Shown: piece by piece, positions 43,525 to 53,864 of the stretch
How the letters are laid out: each line of letters opens with the position of its first letter
Numbering within the stretch: the stretch's first letter is position 1
Origin: CAIXSC01 sp046349915
Lineage (GTDB): Bacteria; Planctomycetota; Planctomycetia; Pirellulales; Pirellulaceae
NCBI GenBank assembly: GCA_046349915.1
Contig: JAXMBL010000009.1
Location: 124,001 to 188,000 of the forward strand
Reading direction: 5' to 3'
DNA: 64,000 nucleotides
The notes under the pieces: model-generated
Databases searched by the model: none
What the model was told of the DNA's origin: nothing
What the model saw: only the letters and a program-made list of their open reading frames with translations
Program-made: the position numbers and the translations under genes

Positions 43525-44697
43525 ATGCTCGCCACCGTCTTCCGCCGCCTCGCGTTGCTCGCCGCCGCCGTGCTGCTCCCGGCGCTGTCGGGTTGCTTCG
43601 CACCGCTGCATACGACGGCTGTCCCCGCCACCCAGCTCCCCGACTCATTCCGCATGCCGACGCGAGTCGTCGGCGCCCGGCTGAACCTCGCGAATCTGGT
43701 CGTGCCTCCGCCCGCCGACTACCTGCTCGGCCCCAACGACGTACTCGAAATCTCCATTCCCGGCATGGTGCCTGGAGTGGAATCGCCGCCCATGAAAGTG
43801 CGAGTGATGGCGAACGGCGACATTCATCTGCCGCTCGTTGGCGCAGTAAACGTCAAGGACCTCAACCTGCTGGCCGCACAGGCTCAGATCACCGCCGCCT
43901 ACGCGAATGGCTTCTTGCAAAACCCTCGAGTCAACGTTTCACTTGCAGAAAAGAGCACTGTCGATATCGTCGTGATGGGTGAAGTCAAAAGCCCCGGCAT
44001 CCAGTCGCTGCCCAAATACCAAAGCGACGTCGGCCACGCGCTAGCCGCCGCCAATGGACTCACGGAACTCGCAGGCGACGTTATCGAGGTTCACCGCAGG
44101 ATTCAGTCCATCGAGAATCTGCCGTTCCGACCCGAGCAGTTCGACGAATATGACCAGGATCAAGAAGATCCGAAGAAGATCCTCCGCATCCCGCTCCGCG
44201 GCATGCCCGGGGAAGCCATTCACCATAGTGACGTGGCACTCACCCCAGGCGACGTCGTGGTGATACCGAGTCGTCGAGCGGAAGTGTTCTGGGTGGTTGG
44301 AAAACTCAATGCGACCAACGCGGTGCGATTTAACGTCGGCGATCGAGATCGCGAATTGGGAGTTGGTTTGGTGCTGCCCCGCGAACGTGAGATTGATGTC
44401 GTGACCGCGGTCGCGATGGCAGGCTATCTCGACCCCATCGACTCGCCCACCACCGTCACCGTCCACCGCACCGCACCCGGCTGCGCCCCCTTGTTGATTC
44501 ACGTCGACCTGATGGAAGCGAGATACAACCCGCGAGCGACGGTGCTGGTCCGAGCAGGCGATATCATCTACCTGAATCCGGACGCCGCCTGGTGGTTCCG
44601 CCGCACCTTCGACCGCGTGATCCCCGAACTGATCACCGTCCCCTATGCTGACGGAATGAGCCGACTGATCCTTGGCCCCAACGCCATCGCAAGATAA
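43525..44697 (+). CDS. Polysaccharide export outer-membrane lipoprotein (Wza-like)
   Basis: 390 residues. A lipoprotein signal ends in ALSGC with the lipid-carrying Cys at residue 24. DYLLGPNDVLEISIPG is the start of the polysaccharide-export (PES) domain, GDIHLPLVGAVNVKDL continues it, and SLAEKSTVDIVVMGEVKSPG is the first SLBB domain; a second SLBB-like domain lies at about 255-330. It would form the outer-membrane channel for the exopolysaccharide made by the minus-strand genes to the right, although it is transcribed separately, towards them. Confidence 0.9.
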   Translation: MLATVFRRLALLAAAVLLPALSGCFAPLHTTAVPATQLPDSFRMPTRVVGARLNLANLVVPPPADYLLGPNDVLEISIPGMVPGVESPPMKVRVMANGDIHLPLVGAVNVKDLNLLAAQAQITAAYANGFLQNPRVNVSLAEKSTVDIVVMGEVKSPGIQSLPKYQSDVGHALAAANGLTELAGDVIEVHRRIQSIENLPFRPEQFDEYDQDQEDPKKILRIPLRGMPGEAIHHSDVALTPGDVVVIPSRRAEVFWVVGKLNATNAVRFNVGDRDRELGVGLVLPREREIDVVTAVAMAGYLDPIDSPTTVTVHRTAPGCAPLLIHVDLMEARYNPRATVLVRAGDIIYLNPDAAWWFRRTFDRVIPELITVPYADGMSRLILGPNAIAR

Positions 44698-44839
44698 GCA
44701 GTAAACAATCCATGGTTCGCAATCGCCCCCGAACCATGAAGCGTAAAGATCCACCTCGCACTCCCCACGTCGAGTTAATCCTCTCAACCTCCGCCCTTGG
44801 CCTTCAAGTCGCAAAAACTCAACTCCTAAGCGACTCTTC

Positions 44840-44930
44840 CGTGTCCTCCCGTGTCATTCCGTGGCCAATACCAAGAGCAGTGGTTGCACGCGGCGCCGCT
44901 GTTCATCTCGCGAAGCGAGATGACTACATC
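44840..44930. repeat. Intergenic repeat ending in the CTCGCGAAGCGAG palindrome, copy 2
   Basis: CCGTGTCATTCCGTGGCC, then GTTCATCTCGCGAAGCGAGA (palindrome 44906-44922). It lies between the convergent ends of the Wza-like and deacetylase genes; 44698-44943 holds no gene. Confidence 0.75.
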
Positions 44931-44943
44931 GTTCGGTGGCTAC

Positions 44944-45966
44944 TTATTCGTGGTCGCCGATGTAATTCAGCAGCGACGCGGGGAGCATCAATTGAGCCCA
45001 GACGCGAGCAGGCGTGGACCTTCGCCCCACATTGATTCGCCGTAGCAACAGTGGGTCGCATTGATGAAGAGCGTTGGCGCCGCGACGAGTGCCGAAAGCG
45101 AGTTCCATGCCCGCGCCACGCACATGCTCGCGCACTCGATCATCGACATATCCGCCTGGATAGGCGAACACGGGCGGCGCCGTCCCCATCTGTCGTCTCA
45201 AATCTTCCCACGAACCGTCGATTTCCTCGGTCAACTGCTCCGCCGTCAAGGCCGTTAACGGTTGGTGGCAGCGTGAATGAGCGGCCAGGGCGAGTCGATG
45301 ATCGGAGAGCCCGCGGAGTTCATCCCAGGTGAGCACTGGCGAGGGAGCGGGAGGCAATCGTAACTGCTCGCATGCCTCCGATAACCATGTGATCGCCTTT
45401 TCATTGGGAGTGGCCGCATACCAATCGGCGAGTTGCCGGAACGCCGAGCGTTGCGATGCCTCGCCGTTAATCGAGAGACATCCCCAGGGTGAATCGATCT
45501 TCCCTCCATTTACGGAAGCCGCTTGCACGAGTCGATGGATCGTGTCCCACCAGAACTCGAGTGACTCACCGGGGAACGATGTGGGCACGAACAATGTCGC
45601 CGGCAACTGATACCGGCGCAGAATCGGCCAAGCTTGCTCCGCAAAGCAACGGCACGCATCATCAAAGGTGATCAAGACGGCTCGCGCGGGCAAGGGCCGG
45701 CCAGCGTGCAGCATGTCGAGCAACTCGGTAAGCGACAAGACGCGGAATCGCTTGGCGAGCATCCGCATCTGGGCGTCAAACCCTTCTCCCGTGGCGCTCA
45801 GCGTCGAGGAATGAAGATCGGGGGATGCCTCAAGCGTATCCACTCGGTGATACGTCAATACTCGCAGCACGGACGAGACCGCGGCGCAGGGACGCACATC
45901 CACAGTCGGCCGCGGCTGGGCCAAATGCGTCAAACGTTCCTGTTCTGTCAACTCGCGTGTCGTCAT
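44944..45966 (-). CDS. Polysaccharide deacetylase (NodB-like)
   Basis: 340 residues. LRVLTYHRVDT and RAVLITFDDACRCFAEQAWP carry the NodB motif with the metal-binding Asp pair; ALAAHSRCHQPLTALT supplies the His ligands; APPVFAYPGGYVDDRV is motif 3/4. It removes acetyl groups from N-acetyl sugars of a polysaccharide. No signal peptide, so it probably acts at the cytoplasmic face, or is exported with the help of others. Part of the exopolysaccharide gene run, 81 bases after the ligase/polymerase gene. Confidence 0.88.
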   Translation of the reverse strand: MTTRELTEQERLTHLAQPRPTVDVRPCAAVSSVLRVLTYHRVDTLEASPDLHSSTLSATGEGFDAQMRMLAKRFRVLSLTELLDMLHAGRPLPARAVLITFDDACRCFAEQAWPILRRYQLPATLFVPTSFPGESLEFWWDTIHRLVQAASVNGGKIDSPWGCLSINGEASQRSAFRQLADWYAATPNEKAITWLSEACEQLRLPPAPSPVLTWDELRGLSDHRLALAAHSRCHQPLTALTAEQLTEEIDGSWEDLRRQMGTAPPVFAYPGGYVDDRVREHVRGAGMELAFGTRRGANALHQCDPLLLRRINVGRRSTPARVWAQLMLPASLLNYIGDHE

Positions 45967-46047
45967 CGCCTGCTACCGTCCCGTCCTCGACTCCTACCAA
46001 CACTGCATCCGCTGCCATTTTTCATTAATGGCGCCCAACGGCCCTCG

Positions 46048-47544
46048 TCAGGCCACTTCTAGCTTGCCGGTGGACCGTTCCTCTTTCGCGACCGGTTCCC
46101 GTACTGTCTCTCCTAACGCCGCTGCGGCGCCGGCCAGCGCCAGCATGAACCAGTAATATCGCGTATACGCGAAACTCAGAAATACGCCTGTGCTCGCCAA
46201 GACGACGAGCGACAGAAACAACCCGGTTGCCGCGTTACGGACCGCCTGTTCCTTGGCGTGATTACGCACCCGTTGCAATTCCCGCAACGTGGATACGAAC
46301 AATACCAACCAACACCCCAATCCCGCCAGCCCGTTCTCGGCGGCAATCTCCAAATACATGCAGTGCGCCAATCGCTCTTGGCTGTGAATCTGAAACCCCA
46401 AGATATCCGCCTTGGTCAAGAAGACGGGACCAAAATTGCCCGGCCCTACCCCCAACAACGGATGCTCCGCGAAGATCTGCACGGCAGCCACCATCTCGGT
46501 CGCGCGACCCTGAATCGCCTTGTCGACGTTCTGGATGGATGCCGTCCCGAGCGCGACATCGACGAGCGGTCGCAACGTTTCCAACCGCTCGCGATAGCTC
46601 GGAGTCAAGGCCACGACAAGAGTTGCGGCGAGTCCAACCAAGCCCAACTGGAGCCAACTGACGTAACGAAACGCAGCCATCACAAACACGACCGCCACGA
46701 ATCCCACGGCAGCCCCGCGCGAACCACTTAACGCAACTCCGGCCAGAATCATCAATAGCGAGCCGATGGCCGCCAGCTTCCCCCAAGCGGTCGCTTCCGA
46801 CTGGCGTTGCATGAAGGCCAGCGGCGCCAACATCAACATGAATTGTGCGTAATAATTCTTTTCGCCAATCGGCCCCGACGCGCGAGGCTTGGGACGAGCG
46901 ACATAGTCCTCGTTCTCCTCATCGAAATCCAACTCGGCCATCTGAGCGAATCCACCGTAGTTGTTGTAAGGCGTTTTGGTGGCTGCTTGGAACAACCCCA
47001 ATCCCCCCATCGCCGCGCCCGCAATCAACAGACTCCAAACCACTCGCCGCAACAACTCGGGCGTTCGCACCGCGTTCGCCACCAACAAATACAGCACCAA
47101 TCCCTCGGCGAGATTCTCGAACAATCGTTTCAGTGCGATATCGCGGTGCGGCGCGACGAAAACGCCGAGGAATTGCGCCGCGAAGAATCCCATCAGTGCG
47201 AGCGGAGCTGGCCCCAATCGCACTGCTCCACCGCGTAACAAAATGTGATAAGCCACGGGAAACAGCAGCAATCCAATCGTTGCGCCGCCAGCCCACGAAG
47301 GGACGCCATGAAAGTGAATCGCGACCGTGGCACAGTTTGAGTACAACACGGCCGCGAAGACCCAAGTCCCCGCATCCGGTTGTCGCAGCATGAAGACGAC
47401 GCAACCAGCCGCCACAATGGCAAGCAGCAGCAGCAACGGCCACGCCGATCCGCCGGGCAAGCCTGCCCAAAGCGTCCACGCCATGCCGATCTCGTTTGCC
47501 GACCCAAGTCCCGTCGGCTGAGACTGCCACCAGCCGTTCATCAC
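46048..47544 (-). CDS. O-antigen ligase/polymerase-family membrane protein (Wzy-like)
   Basis: 498 residues with about 10-12 hydrophobic segments. The family signature is the Wzy_C region: GVALSGSRGA, then AEHPLLGVGPGNFG, followed by AHCMYLEIAAENGLAGLGCW and more membrane helices. It would join repeat units into long chain on the outer face of the membrane. The start ATG overlaps the GT2 stop (ATGA). An acidic loop (ELDFDEENEDY) lies between helices near residue 210. Confidence 0.88.
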   Translation of the reverse strand: MMNGWWQSQPTGLGSANEIGMAWTLWAGLPGGSAWPLLLLLAIVAAGCVVFMLRQPDAGTWVFAAVLYSNCATVAIHFHGVPSWAGGATIGLLLFPVAYHILLRGGAVRLGPAPLALMGFFAAQFLGVFVAPHRDIALKRLFENLAEGLVLYLLVANAVRTPELLRRVVWSLLIAGAAMGGLGLFQAATKTPYNNYGGFAQMAELDFDEENEDYVARPKPRASGPIGEKNYYAQFMLMLAPLAFMQRQSEATAWGKLAAIGSLLMILAGVALSGSRGAAVGFVAVVFVMAAFRYVSWLQLGLVGLAATLVVALTPSYRERLETLRPLVDVALGTASIQNVDKAIQGRATEMVAAVQIFAEHPLLGVGPGNFGPVFLTKADILGFQIHSQERLAHCMYLEIAAENGLAGLGCWLVLFVSTLRELQRVRNHAKEQAVRNAATGLFLSLVVLASTGVFLSFAYTRYYWFMLALAGAAAALGETVREPVAKEERSTGKLEVA

Positions 47545-48776
47545 GAGCGATTTCCTCCCAAGATAGAGGAATCAGCCGTCGCTCCAGCCACTACGGCGCC
47601 CGCGGTTGTCGCTGCCGCTTGAGAATGCCGTTCTGGCTCCCACTGCGGCAATCCTTGCCCGCGAGCCGTGCGGATCGCGGCCAACAGCATCGCGCACTGC
47701 GTCATACAGAAGAAGTAAGGAAACGTGAATAGCTTCGATCTTCCAACTCGAGTGCCTCGCAGCAAATATCCGCAAGCCGCCAACAAACCCAAGGCCAACG
47801 CGCCCGCCGGTATCGGCAAGTAGACTGGTTCGGACTTCGCCAACACCGATGCCGACACCATCATCGCCAAGAAGGGAATGACCAACAGTCGACGCAACAC
47901 CTTATGAGTGAATGCCTGCACGGCGTACCAGCCGTGACGCAGGGGGTTCAACAGCGAGCGACGAGCCCACACGGCCCGCAGCCCCTGCGTCGCAACTCGC
48001 GTCTTCCGACTGAACTCAACGCCCGACTTCGTCGCCACCGGTTCGAAGGCGCGAGCATCCGCGGCAAATACGATGCGTAACCCTCGCGCAATCGCTCCTG
48101 TCGAGATGTAATAGTCATCCATGACGTTGCGGGGCACTGGATCAAAACAACTGGCGCGCAACGCGTAAATCGCGCCTGTCGCCGAAGTCGCACTTCCCCC
48201 GCGGGATTGCATCTCTTTCTGCCATGTGTCCAGACTCCAGTGCAAGCACTCGCCATCCGCCGACAAACTGGACTGGCCATCTCGTAAATAGATCTGGTTG
48301 CCAGCGACGCAACCGATTGTGGGATCGGCCAATCGTCTGACGAGCGCTCGCAACGCATCCACGGCAAACTCGGTGTTCGCGTCGGTAAACACCAACACTT
48401 CGCCCGTCGCCGCCGCGACGCCGGCGTTCAACGCCAATCCCTTCCCTCCGCGATTCACGCGGACAGCGCGAATGCTCGGCTGACCAAAGTCACGCACGAT
48501 CTGTTCGGTAGCGTCGGTGGAACCATCCGACGCCACGACAACTTCCAGCTTTTCGCGCGGATAGTCGCATGCCAACAGGTTCTCGATCCGCCCGCGGATA
48601 TGCCGCTCCTCGTTGTAACAGGCAATCACCACCGATAGCGACGGTTCGATATTCCCCTCGGTGATCGGCCGCTCAAACCAGCGACCACGCAGCCATGTCC
48701 ATAGCGGGAAGACGCCTAGCGTGAACACCACAACCGCGACACTCGACCAAAAAACAATCAGCGCTGTCGTTAACAT
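47541..48776 (-). CDS. Family 2 glycosyltransferase with membrane segments
   Basis: 411 residues. A hydrophobic start (LIVFWSSVAVVVFTLGVFPL) precedes a GT-A domain: SVVIACYNEERHIRGRIENL, EVVVASDGSTDATE, GGKGLALNAGVAAATGEVLV and VFTDANTEF, then MDDYYISTGAIARGLRIVF and KTRVATQGLRAVW (QxxRW-like). Two or three membrane helices follow at 290-370. Such enzymes polymerise or transfer sugars at the inner membrane. It overlaps the GT4 gene by 7 bases. Confidence 0.9.
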   Translation of the reverse strand: MLTTALIVFWSSVAVVVFTLGVFPLWTWLRGRWFERPITEGNIEPSLSVVIACYNEERHIRGRIENLLACDYPREKLEVVVASDGSTDATEQIVRDFGQPSIRAVRVNRGGKGLALNAGVAAATGEVLVFTDANTEFAVDALRALVRRLADPTIGCVAGNQIYLRDGQSSLSADGECLHWSLDTWQKEMQSRGGSATSATGAIYALRASCFDPVPRNVMDDYYISTGAIARGLRIVFAADARAFEPVATKSGVEFSRKTRVATQGLRAVWARRSLLNPLRHGWYAVQAFTHKVLRRLLVIPFLAMMVSASVLAKSEPVYLPIPAGALALGLLAACGYLLRGTRVGRSKLFTFPYFFCMTQCAMLLAAIRTARGQGLPQWEPERHSQAAATTAGAVVAGATADSSILGGNRS

Positions 48777-50308
48777 GCGGACTCCTCCCCTTGTTGCTGA
48801 AAGAGTCGAATGAGACGAGCGGCATTGGTTGGCTGATGATATTCGCGCAGCACTTTCGCGCGAGCCGCTTCTCCCATCTTCCGCAGTGTTACGCGATCAG
48901 CCGCCAACGACCGCAACTGATCCGCGAGCGCCTTGGCATCTCGTGGTGGACAGAGTTGGCCATTCAACCCGTGGTCGATCAACTCGGGAATTCCCGAGAT
49001 GTCGCTCCCCACGACTGCGAGTCCACTCGCCATCGCCTCCATCAAGACGACCGGTATTCCTTCGCGTCGGCCCGATGAGGTGGGAATGCTCGGCGCCACC
49101 AACACATCTGACTCGCGCAACAACGCGGCGATTTCGTCGCGAGTGCGTCGCCCCAAGAACAGGACGCGTTCCGCAAGCCCGGCTCGCTGAACGCGTTCTC
49201 GCAATTCACTTAGCAGCGGCCCGTCGCCCACCAAGCGGCATTCGAAATCAAAGCCGCTCTGAGCAAGTAGTTCGCAGGCCTCAATCAAATAGGCATGCCC
49301 CTTCACTTCGTAAAGTGTTCCCACGCAGACGATGCGCAACGGTCTCTCACGGCCTGTCTCGGAGCTTGGATCAGCCGCCGCGGCCGTCTTGGGTTTTGGA
49401 TGAAACACCTCGGTATCGACGCCGCACCGCACCACGCGGATGCGTCGCCGAGCTTCCTCGCCGCAGTGCTCCACTAGAAACTCGACGTTGTAGTTCGAGA
49501 TGGTCGCGACAAACGACGCCTCCATCACCTTCTCGCGCAGCATATGCTGGTCGACCTGAATGTCGGCGCCGTGCGCGGTGAAGCTATAAGGAATGCCGAC
49601 CAAACGATGAACTACCCACGCCATGGCCGCCGGGTGATTGCCGAAGTGCGCATGCAGATGAGTGACTCCGTTCCGCTGCATGTGACGCGCTAGGTAAACC
49701 GTTTTGGGGAAGAGCACGAGCCCGCCGAGCAGATAATTAAGCGACCCCAGATTAGCGCGAATAAAGGTCGCCAATGCCCCGCAGTACCGTAATGGATGAG
49801 TTGCGAGCAGGACGAGATTGGCCCACAAGATCGCGGGGCTGATCAGCGGCGAATAATGGGCTCGAGCCACTAAGGGCTTGGCTTCGGGATGCATGGCCGC
49901 TTGCCGCGCGGGCGGGCGGAGCAACTCGAGGAACTTCCCCCAGACCGTCGCTCCCTCGGGATGAGTCGCCGTGTTGCGCGCTTTGAGTAAGGGATAAACC
50001 TCGACCTCGCCCCCAAGACGCTCGACCGCCAACATCTCAAACAAAATGAATGTCTCGGTAATCTTCGGAAACCGCGACATCATGTAGGCCACGCGACAAC
50101 GTGCGGGCGTCGCGGGCGGCGATGAGGACGACAACGAAGCGGTCGGCGATGCAGCCACGCCCGCTGTTTCGCCGGAGCAGACTCGATCATTCACGAGCGC
50201 GTTTGCTTGCGGATGGACGCTCGGCGACGCGCTGGCGTCTTGCGGCGCTAGCGACACGACCGGAGTCACACCGCTCGCCGAAGTCAGATGATCCATCGAA
50301 GTCGACAC
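48770..50308 (-). CDS. Family 4 glycosyltransferase (WcaL-like)
   Basis: 512 residues. After a variable 75-residue N-terminus comes a GT-B fold: RVAYMMSRFPKITETFILFE, THLHAHFGNHPAAMAWVVHR, YSFTAHGADIQ, CGVDTEVFHP, then the C-terminal domain LRIVCVGTLYEVKGHAYLIE and GIPVVLMEAMASGLAVVGSD (the E-x7-E-type site). Similar to colanic-acid glycosyltransferases. Adds a sugar to the lipid-linked repeat unit in the cytoplasm. An alternative start is the second Met at 50296. Confidence 0.9.
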   Translation of the reverse strand: MSTSMDHLTSASGVTPVVSLAPQDASASPSVHPQANALVNDRVCSGETAGVAASPTASLSSSSPPATPARCRVAYMMSRFPKITETFILFEMLAVERLGGEVEVYPLLKARNTATHPEGATVWGKFLELLRPPARQAAMHPEAKPLVARAHYSPLISPAILWANLVLLATHPLRYCGALATFIRANLGSLNYLLGGLVLFPKTVYLARHMQRNGVTHLHAHFGNHPAAMAWVVHRLVGIPYSFTAHGADIQVDQHMLREKVMEASFVATISNYNVEFLVEHCGEEARRRIRVVRCGVDTEVFHPKPKTAAAADPSSETGRERPLRIVCVGTLYEVKGHAYLIEACELLAQSGFDFECRLVGDGPLLSELRERVQRAGLAERVLFLGRRTRDEIAALLRESDVLVAPSIPTSSGRREGIPVVLMEAMASGLAVVGSDISGIPELIDHGLNGQLCPPRDAKALADQLRSLAADRVTLRKMGEAARAKVLREYHQPTNAARLIRLFQQQGEESAC

Positions 50309-50356
50309 GAAACACCGTCTCAGTTTCTAAGGGAGTGGCAATTCAAGGTATGGGAA

Positions 50357-51895
50357 TCAGTTCTCGGGCACGGGCTGGGAACTACGCGGAATGAACCACG
50401 ACACGAAGGGATATTTGCGGAGTTCGGGGAACACATCATCGACCACCAATCGTTGGCGGAAGCACTGCAAGAAGATCAGCACGGCGACGATCGCTATCAG
50501 CACTTGAGCCGCTAGGGGAATGGGCCAAGTCCACATCAGCAGCGCGACGGCGCCAGCGATAGCCGCCGTGGCGCCAAACAGTCGAGCAATCGTCAGCCAT
50601 CGACACGCCGTCGGGTTGACTCGCCGAGCGGCCATCATCACGGCCGCTGCCGCCACCACGGAACTAGCGGCCACGGAGATCGCCGCTCCCAACGCCCCCC
50701 ACTTCGGAGTCAACACGAGTGCGAGCACGATGTTTACCAGCAGCGCGGCCCAGTCGGCATACAAGACTGGGCGTAGCTTCGCATGCGCGCGCAGCACAAA
50801 TGGTGCAAATCCCAACATCGACTCAGCCAAGAAGCCAACCGCCAGAACGCTCATGATGGGCCAAGTGTCGGCATAATTCGCGCCCAGTGCATATGTCGAC
50901 AGCGACATCGAGAACGCGAACGAGGCGAGAAAGATCGGGAAGCTTAATACGGTCACCCAAGTGACGCACGTATCGACCAAGCGCCCAATCAAATGTTCCT
51001 CGCGCCGCATCAGCAGTCGAGTCGCCGCGGGGACGAACGCCAGCGTGAAGCTGTCGACCACCATGAGATTCAGGCGGGCGAACGGCAGGACCGCTCGATA
51101 GTCACCGACCTCCGAACTGTCGCACATGATTTTCAGCAGATAGATGACCGCGGTCATGCGAAAGACGGTGCCTAGCTGCGAGAACAGCACGGCGATTCCG
51201 TACCGCAACAGAACCGCGAACCCTTGAGTCGACTGGTCCGTCGTCGAATTTCCTTGCATTTTCGTTCGCCAAAGCTTGCGGAACAGCCACAGGTACAACA
51301 GCAAGCCAATCGCCCCGCCCGCGACATAGCCGACCGCCATCCATTCGGCATCGCCTCCCAGCACCATGACCGAGATAACCCCAGCCAGACGCAAGCCAGG
51401 CGCCACGACATATCGCCGCACGAAAACCGCCGTGATGTCTTCGAACGCCACAAACAAGTCCTGAAACAGGAAGCCGACGGCATCGAGCGGCACCAGCAGG
51501 ATGAGAATCTGCAACAAGCGTAGTGACAGAGGATCGAGCCATCCTTGTTCGAGCATCCAGCCGCCCGCAACGTAGGTGGCTGCGACCGCTAAACACCCCG
51601 TCCCGAAAATCACCCCCATCGTTGCCAAGACCATACGGCGCATGCGCGGCCGGTCTCCTGCTTCTTGATACTCGGGGATGTAGCGGGCCAACGACTTATT
51701 GAGACCGATGGTCACCAAGAACACGCCAAACTCGACCGTGGCCCATGCGAATGCGAATGCACCAAATACCTCCTTGGTGAAATATCTCACCAGGAGCAGT
51801 TGGAGCAGCAAATTGACACACAAAGAAATCACCCGCCCAATCAGGAGCACGGATGAACCGCGCACCTGCCGGACAGCGTGTTCTTGGTCACTCAT
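50357..51895 (-). CDS. Lipid-linked oligosaccharide flippase (Wzx-like, MATE/MVF fold)
   Basis: 512 residues with about 12-14 hydrophobic segments. The start GSSVLLIGRVISLCVNLLLQ and LLVRYFTKEVFGAFAFAWAT are typical for polysaccharide flippases (RfbX/PST family). AFVPAATRLLMRREEH occurs near the middle. It would move the lipid-linked repeat unit across the inner membrane. Its ATG overlaps the end of the chain-length gene (ATGA, 51895-51892), so translation is coupled. Confidence 0.9.
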   Translation of the reverse strand: MSDQEHAVRQVRGSSVLLIGRVISLCVNLLLQLLLVRYFTKEVFGAFAFAWATVEFGVFLVTIGLNKSLARYIPEYQEAGDRPRMRRMVLATMGVIFGTGCLAVAATYVAGGWMLEQGWLDPLSLRLLQILILLVPLDAVGFLFQDLFVAFEDITAVFVRRYVVAPGLRLAGVISVMVLGGDAEWMAVGYVAGGAIGLLLYLWLFRKLWRTKMQGNSTTDQSTQGFAVLLRYGIAVLFSQLGTVFRMTAVIYLLKIMCDSSEVGDYRAVLPFARLNLMVVDSFTLAFVPAATRLLMRREEHLIGRLVDTCVTWVTVLSFPIFLASFAFSMSLSTYALGANYADTWPIMSVLAVGFLAESMLGFAPFVLRAHAKLRPVLYADWAALLVNIVLALVLTPKWGALGAAISVAASSVVAAAAVMMAARRVNPTACRWLTIARLFGATAAIAGAVALLMWTWPIPLAAQVLIAIVAVLIFLQCFRQRLVVDDVFPELRKYPFVSWFIPRSSQPVPEN

Positions 51896-53412
51896 GACAT
51901 AGCGGGAAGGCTCGACATCGAGTCGTTCGCCTGCCCCACGCGGGCGGACGTCGACGCGCGAATCACTTCTCCACTATAGATCCACATCAGAGCGGCGAAG
52001 ACGCCAACCGCAAAACTGATCGCCAAAAGCGGCAGTGGCAGCGGCCATACCACCGGCGGAACTTCGTTCGACGTCTCAAGATCCGACACGGAAACCGCTC
52101 CCCGGCCCGTTGTCAAAGCTTCATCGACCAACGAAACTTGCTTCAACTGAGCAAACACCAGCTCGTAAGCGTCCTGAGTCCGCTTCATCTCGGCCCGAAT
52201 CGTCTCGTCCTGAGCCACAAATCCGTCCAGAGCCTTCACTTCCCGCGATTGATCTTCGCAACGACGAGCCAACTCGAGCTCCGAGGCTTCTTCGCCAATC
52301 AAACGCTGCTGCAACGAGTCCATCAGCGAAGCCATCTGCTCGTTCAGCATGTGCTCGAGTCGGCTGATCTCCGCTTCCACCTGCCGCATCGCATCGTGCT
52401 TCGGACCATACTGAACCGACAATTGTTGCTTACGGACCTGAGCCTGAGTCAACTGACGCTGCACTTCCGACAACACATTGTCGACTCGACCCTGCTCGTC
52501 TCGCAGCAGATCGAACACCATGTTCTGTTCTGAGGACATGCCCTTGCCGAGCCGCGAACCGGCCAAAGCCGACGCCGCGCTCCGGCCAATCTTCGCCGGT
52601 TCTTCGTAGGCGACGGTCTGCACCACGGCCGTCGAGTCGTTCGATCGCGAATCGCTTTCAGCCCGAGCGACTTCGGTCGCCGTGACATCTCGCACTTGCT
52701 TCAAGCGAGTGGCCAGGGTCGTGCGACGCAGACGGACATCGGCCAACTGGCGAGTCAACTGCATCAGTTCTTCGGACTTGACGCGAGCGCTTTCCGCCAG
52801 ATTCGCAGGGTAAGGGCTTTTTGCCAACAATTCGACGTGTCGCTGCTTGACTTCACTGAGTTCGTCACGACGACGTTCTTCTTCCTGCACCAACAGCGTC
52901 TTCAGGCCGTCGACCGTCTCGTTCTGACGTTCCGACAGCACTTCGCGGTAGCAACCGACCAGCGATTCCACAAAACCGGCAGCTGCTTCCTTGTTCTTGT
53001 CGCGGAAGCGAATCTTGAGCACCGAGGTGTCGACCACCGGAACGACGGTCAACTCTTCTTGAATGTAGCCCACCGCGTCATGCGACCACTTTTCGGGCAC
53101 TTGGAAACCCGACTTTTCGAGCGCCCGTCGAATCACCTTGGGGCTGCGAACCAGTTCCGCTTGAGTGGGAACAAACTGGCGATTGGGCGCTTGAGCGACG
53201 CCGTCGTCGGTCGCCAGCTTTTCCTGCTCGACCAGTAGTCGGCGAGTGACCTCGTAGGTCGGCTGTTCCAAGGCCAAGTAGACGCCGCCCAAGGCGGTGG
53301 TCAACAGCGTGCACAGGACAAATGTCCCTTTGCGGCGCCACAAGAGGCGGAAATCGAACGGGGTAGGCAATCCTTGCGACGGGGTGGTTCCTCGGGTGTC
53401 GGCGGCGTTCAT
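51892..53412 (-). CDS. Polysaccharide chain-length/export protein (Wzz-GNVR type)
   Basis: 506 residues from ATG 53412. Two membrane segments frame a long periplasmic part: FVLCTLLTTALGGVYLALEQ near the start and VWPLPLPLLAISFAVGVFAA near the end. Between them is coiled coil (EEERRRDELSEVKQRHVELL, YGPKHDAMRQVEAEISRLEH). The start is a Wzz domain (PFDFRLLWRRKG) and the end has the GNVR-like region. No tyrosine-kinase domain follows, unlike fused Wzc proteins. It would set chain length and bridge to the Wza-like channel. Confidence 0.88.
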   Translation of the reverse strand: MNAADTRGTTPSQGLPTPFDFRLLWRRKGTFVLCTLLTTALGGVYLALEQPTYEVTRRLLVEQEKLATDDGVAQAPNRQFVPTQAELVRSPKVIRRALEKSGFQVPEKWSHDAVGYIQEELTVVPVVDTSVLKIRFRDKNKEAAAGFVESLVGCYREVLSERQNETVDGLKTLLVQEEERRRDELSEVKQRHVELLAKSPYPANLAESARVKSEELMQLTRQLADVRLRRTTLATRLKQVRDVTATEVARAESDSRSNDSTAVVQTVAYEEPAKIGRSAASALAGSRLGKGMSSEQNMVFDLLRDEQGRVDNVLSEVQRQLTQAQVRKQQLSVQYGPKHDAMRQVEAEISRLEHMLNEQMASLMDSLQQRLIGEEASELELARRCEDQSREVKALDGFVAQDETIRAEMKRTQDAYELVFAQLKQVSLVDEALTTGRGAVSVSDLETSNEVPPVVWPLPLPLLAISFAVGVFAALMWIYSGEVIRASTSARVGQANDSMSSLPAMS

Positions 53413-53864
53413 GGGGAAACTCGGGGGGAGGAAGCTGGGATTACTAACCAAACCTTCTGGGCGGGACTGAGTTGTCCTTGGAAGGGGATTCCAGGGCCGA
53501 CTTGAGCCACGATTGGGGAAACCGTTGGCTCGCCCGATTCCATCGAACTTTTGTGACAAACGTCATAAAGTCGACTTGACTGATACTAATTCTGTTTTTT
53601 TTGAAAGCGAGACTGGACGAAACGAATTCTTGAAATATTTTGGGTCCATGGGAAGTCTGCGACGACTTTAACGAGCCCCGAGAGCCCACAAAGTCGACTC
53701 AGCCAACCCAGACATACACGCGATCCGGATGGTAGTGGCTTGGAATGCTCCCCAGCTTTCCCCACCATGGAAGTGAGCTACCCCCCTCGCGCGGCGTGAT
53801 CCCCCCCTATCCCCTTCACTCCCGAGGCTTGGCGGCCAATCCCCCTTGGCAACCAAGAGTTGAG
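53413..53864. other. Divergent promoter region of the exopolysaccharide operons
   Basis: The 452 bp between the Wzz-like and sugar-transferase starts hold no convincing gene. A T-rich tract (53590-53601) and the weak half-site TGTGACAAACGTCATA (near 53552) are visible, but neither promoter can be placed with confidence. Confidence 0.35.
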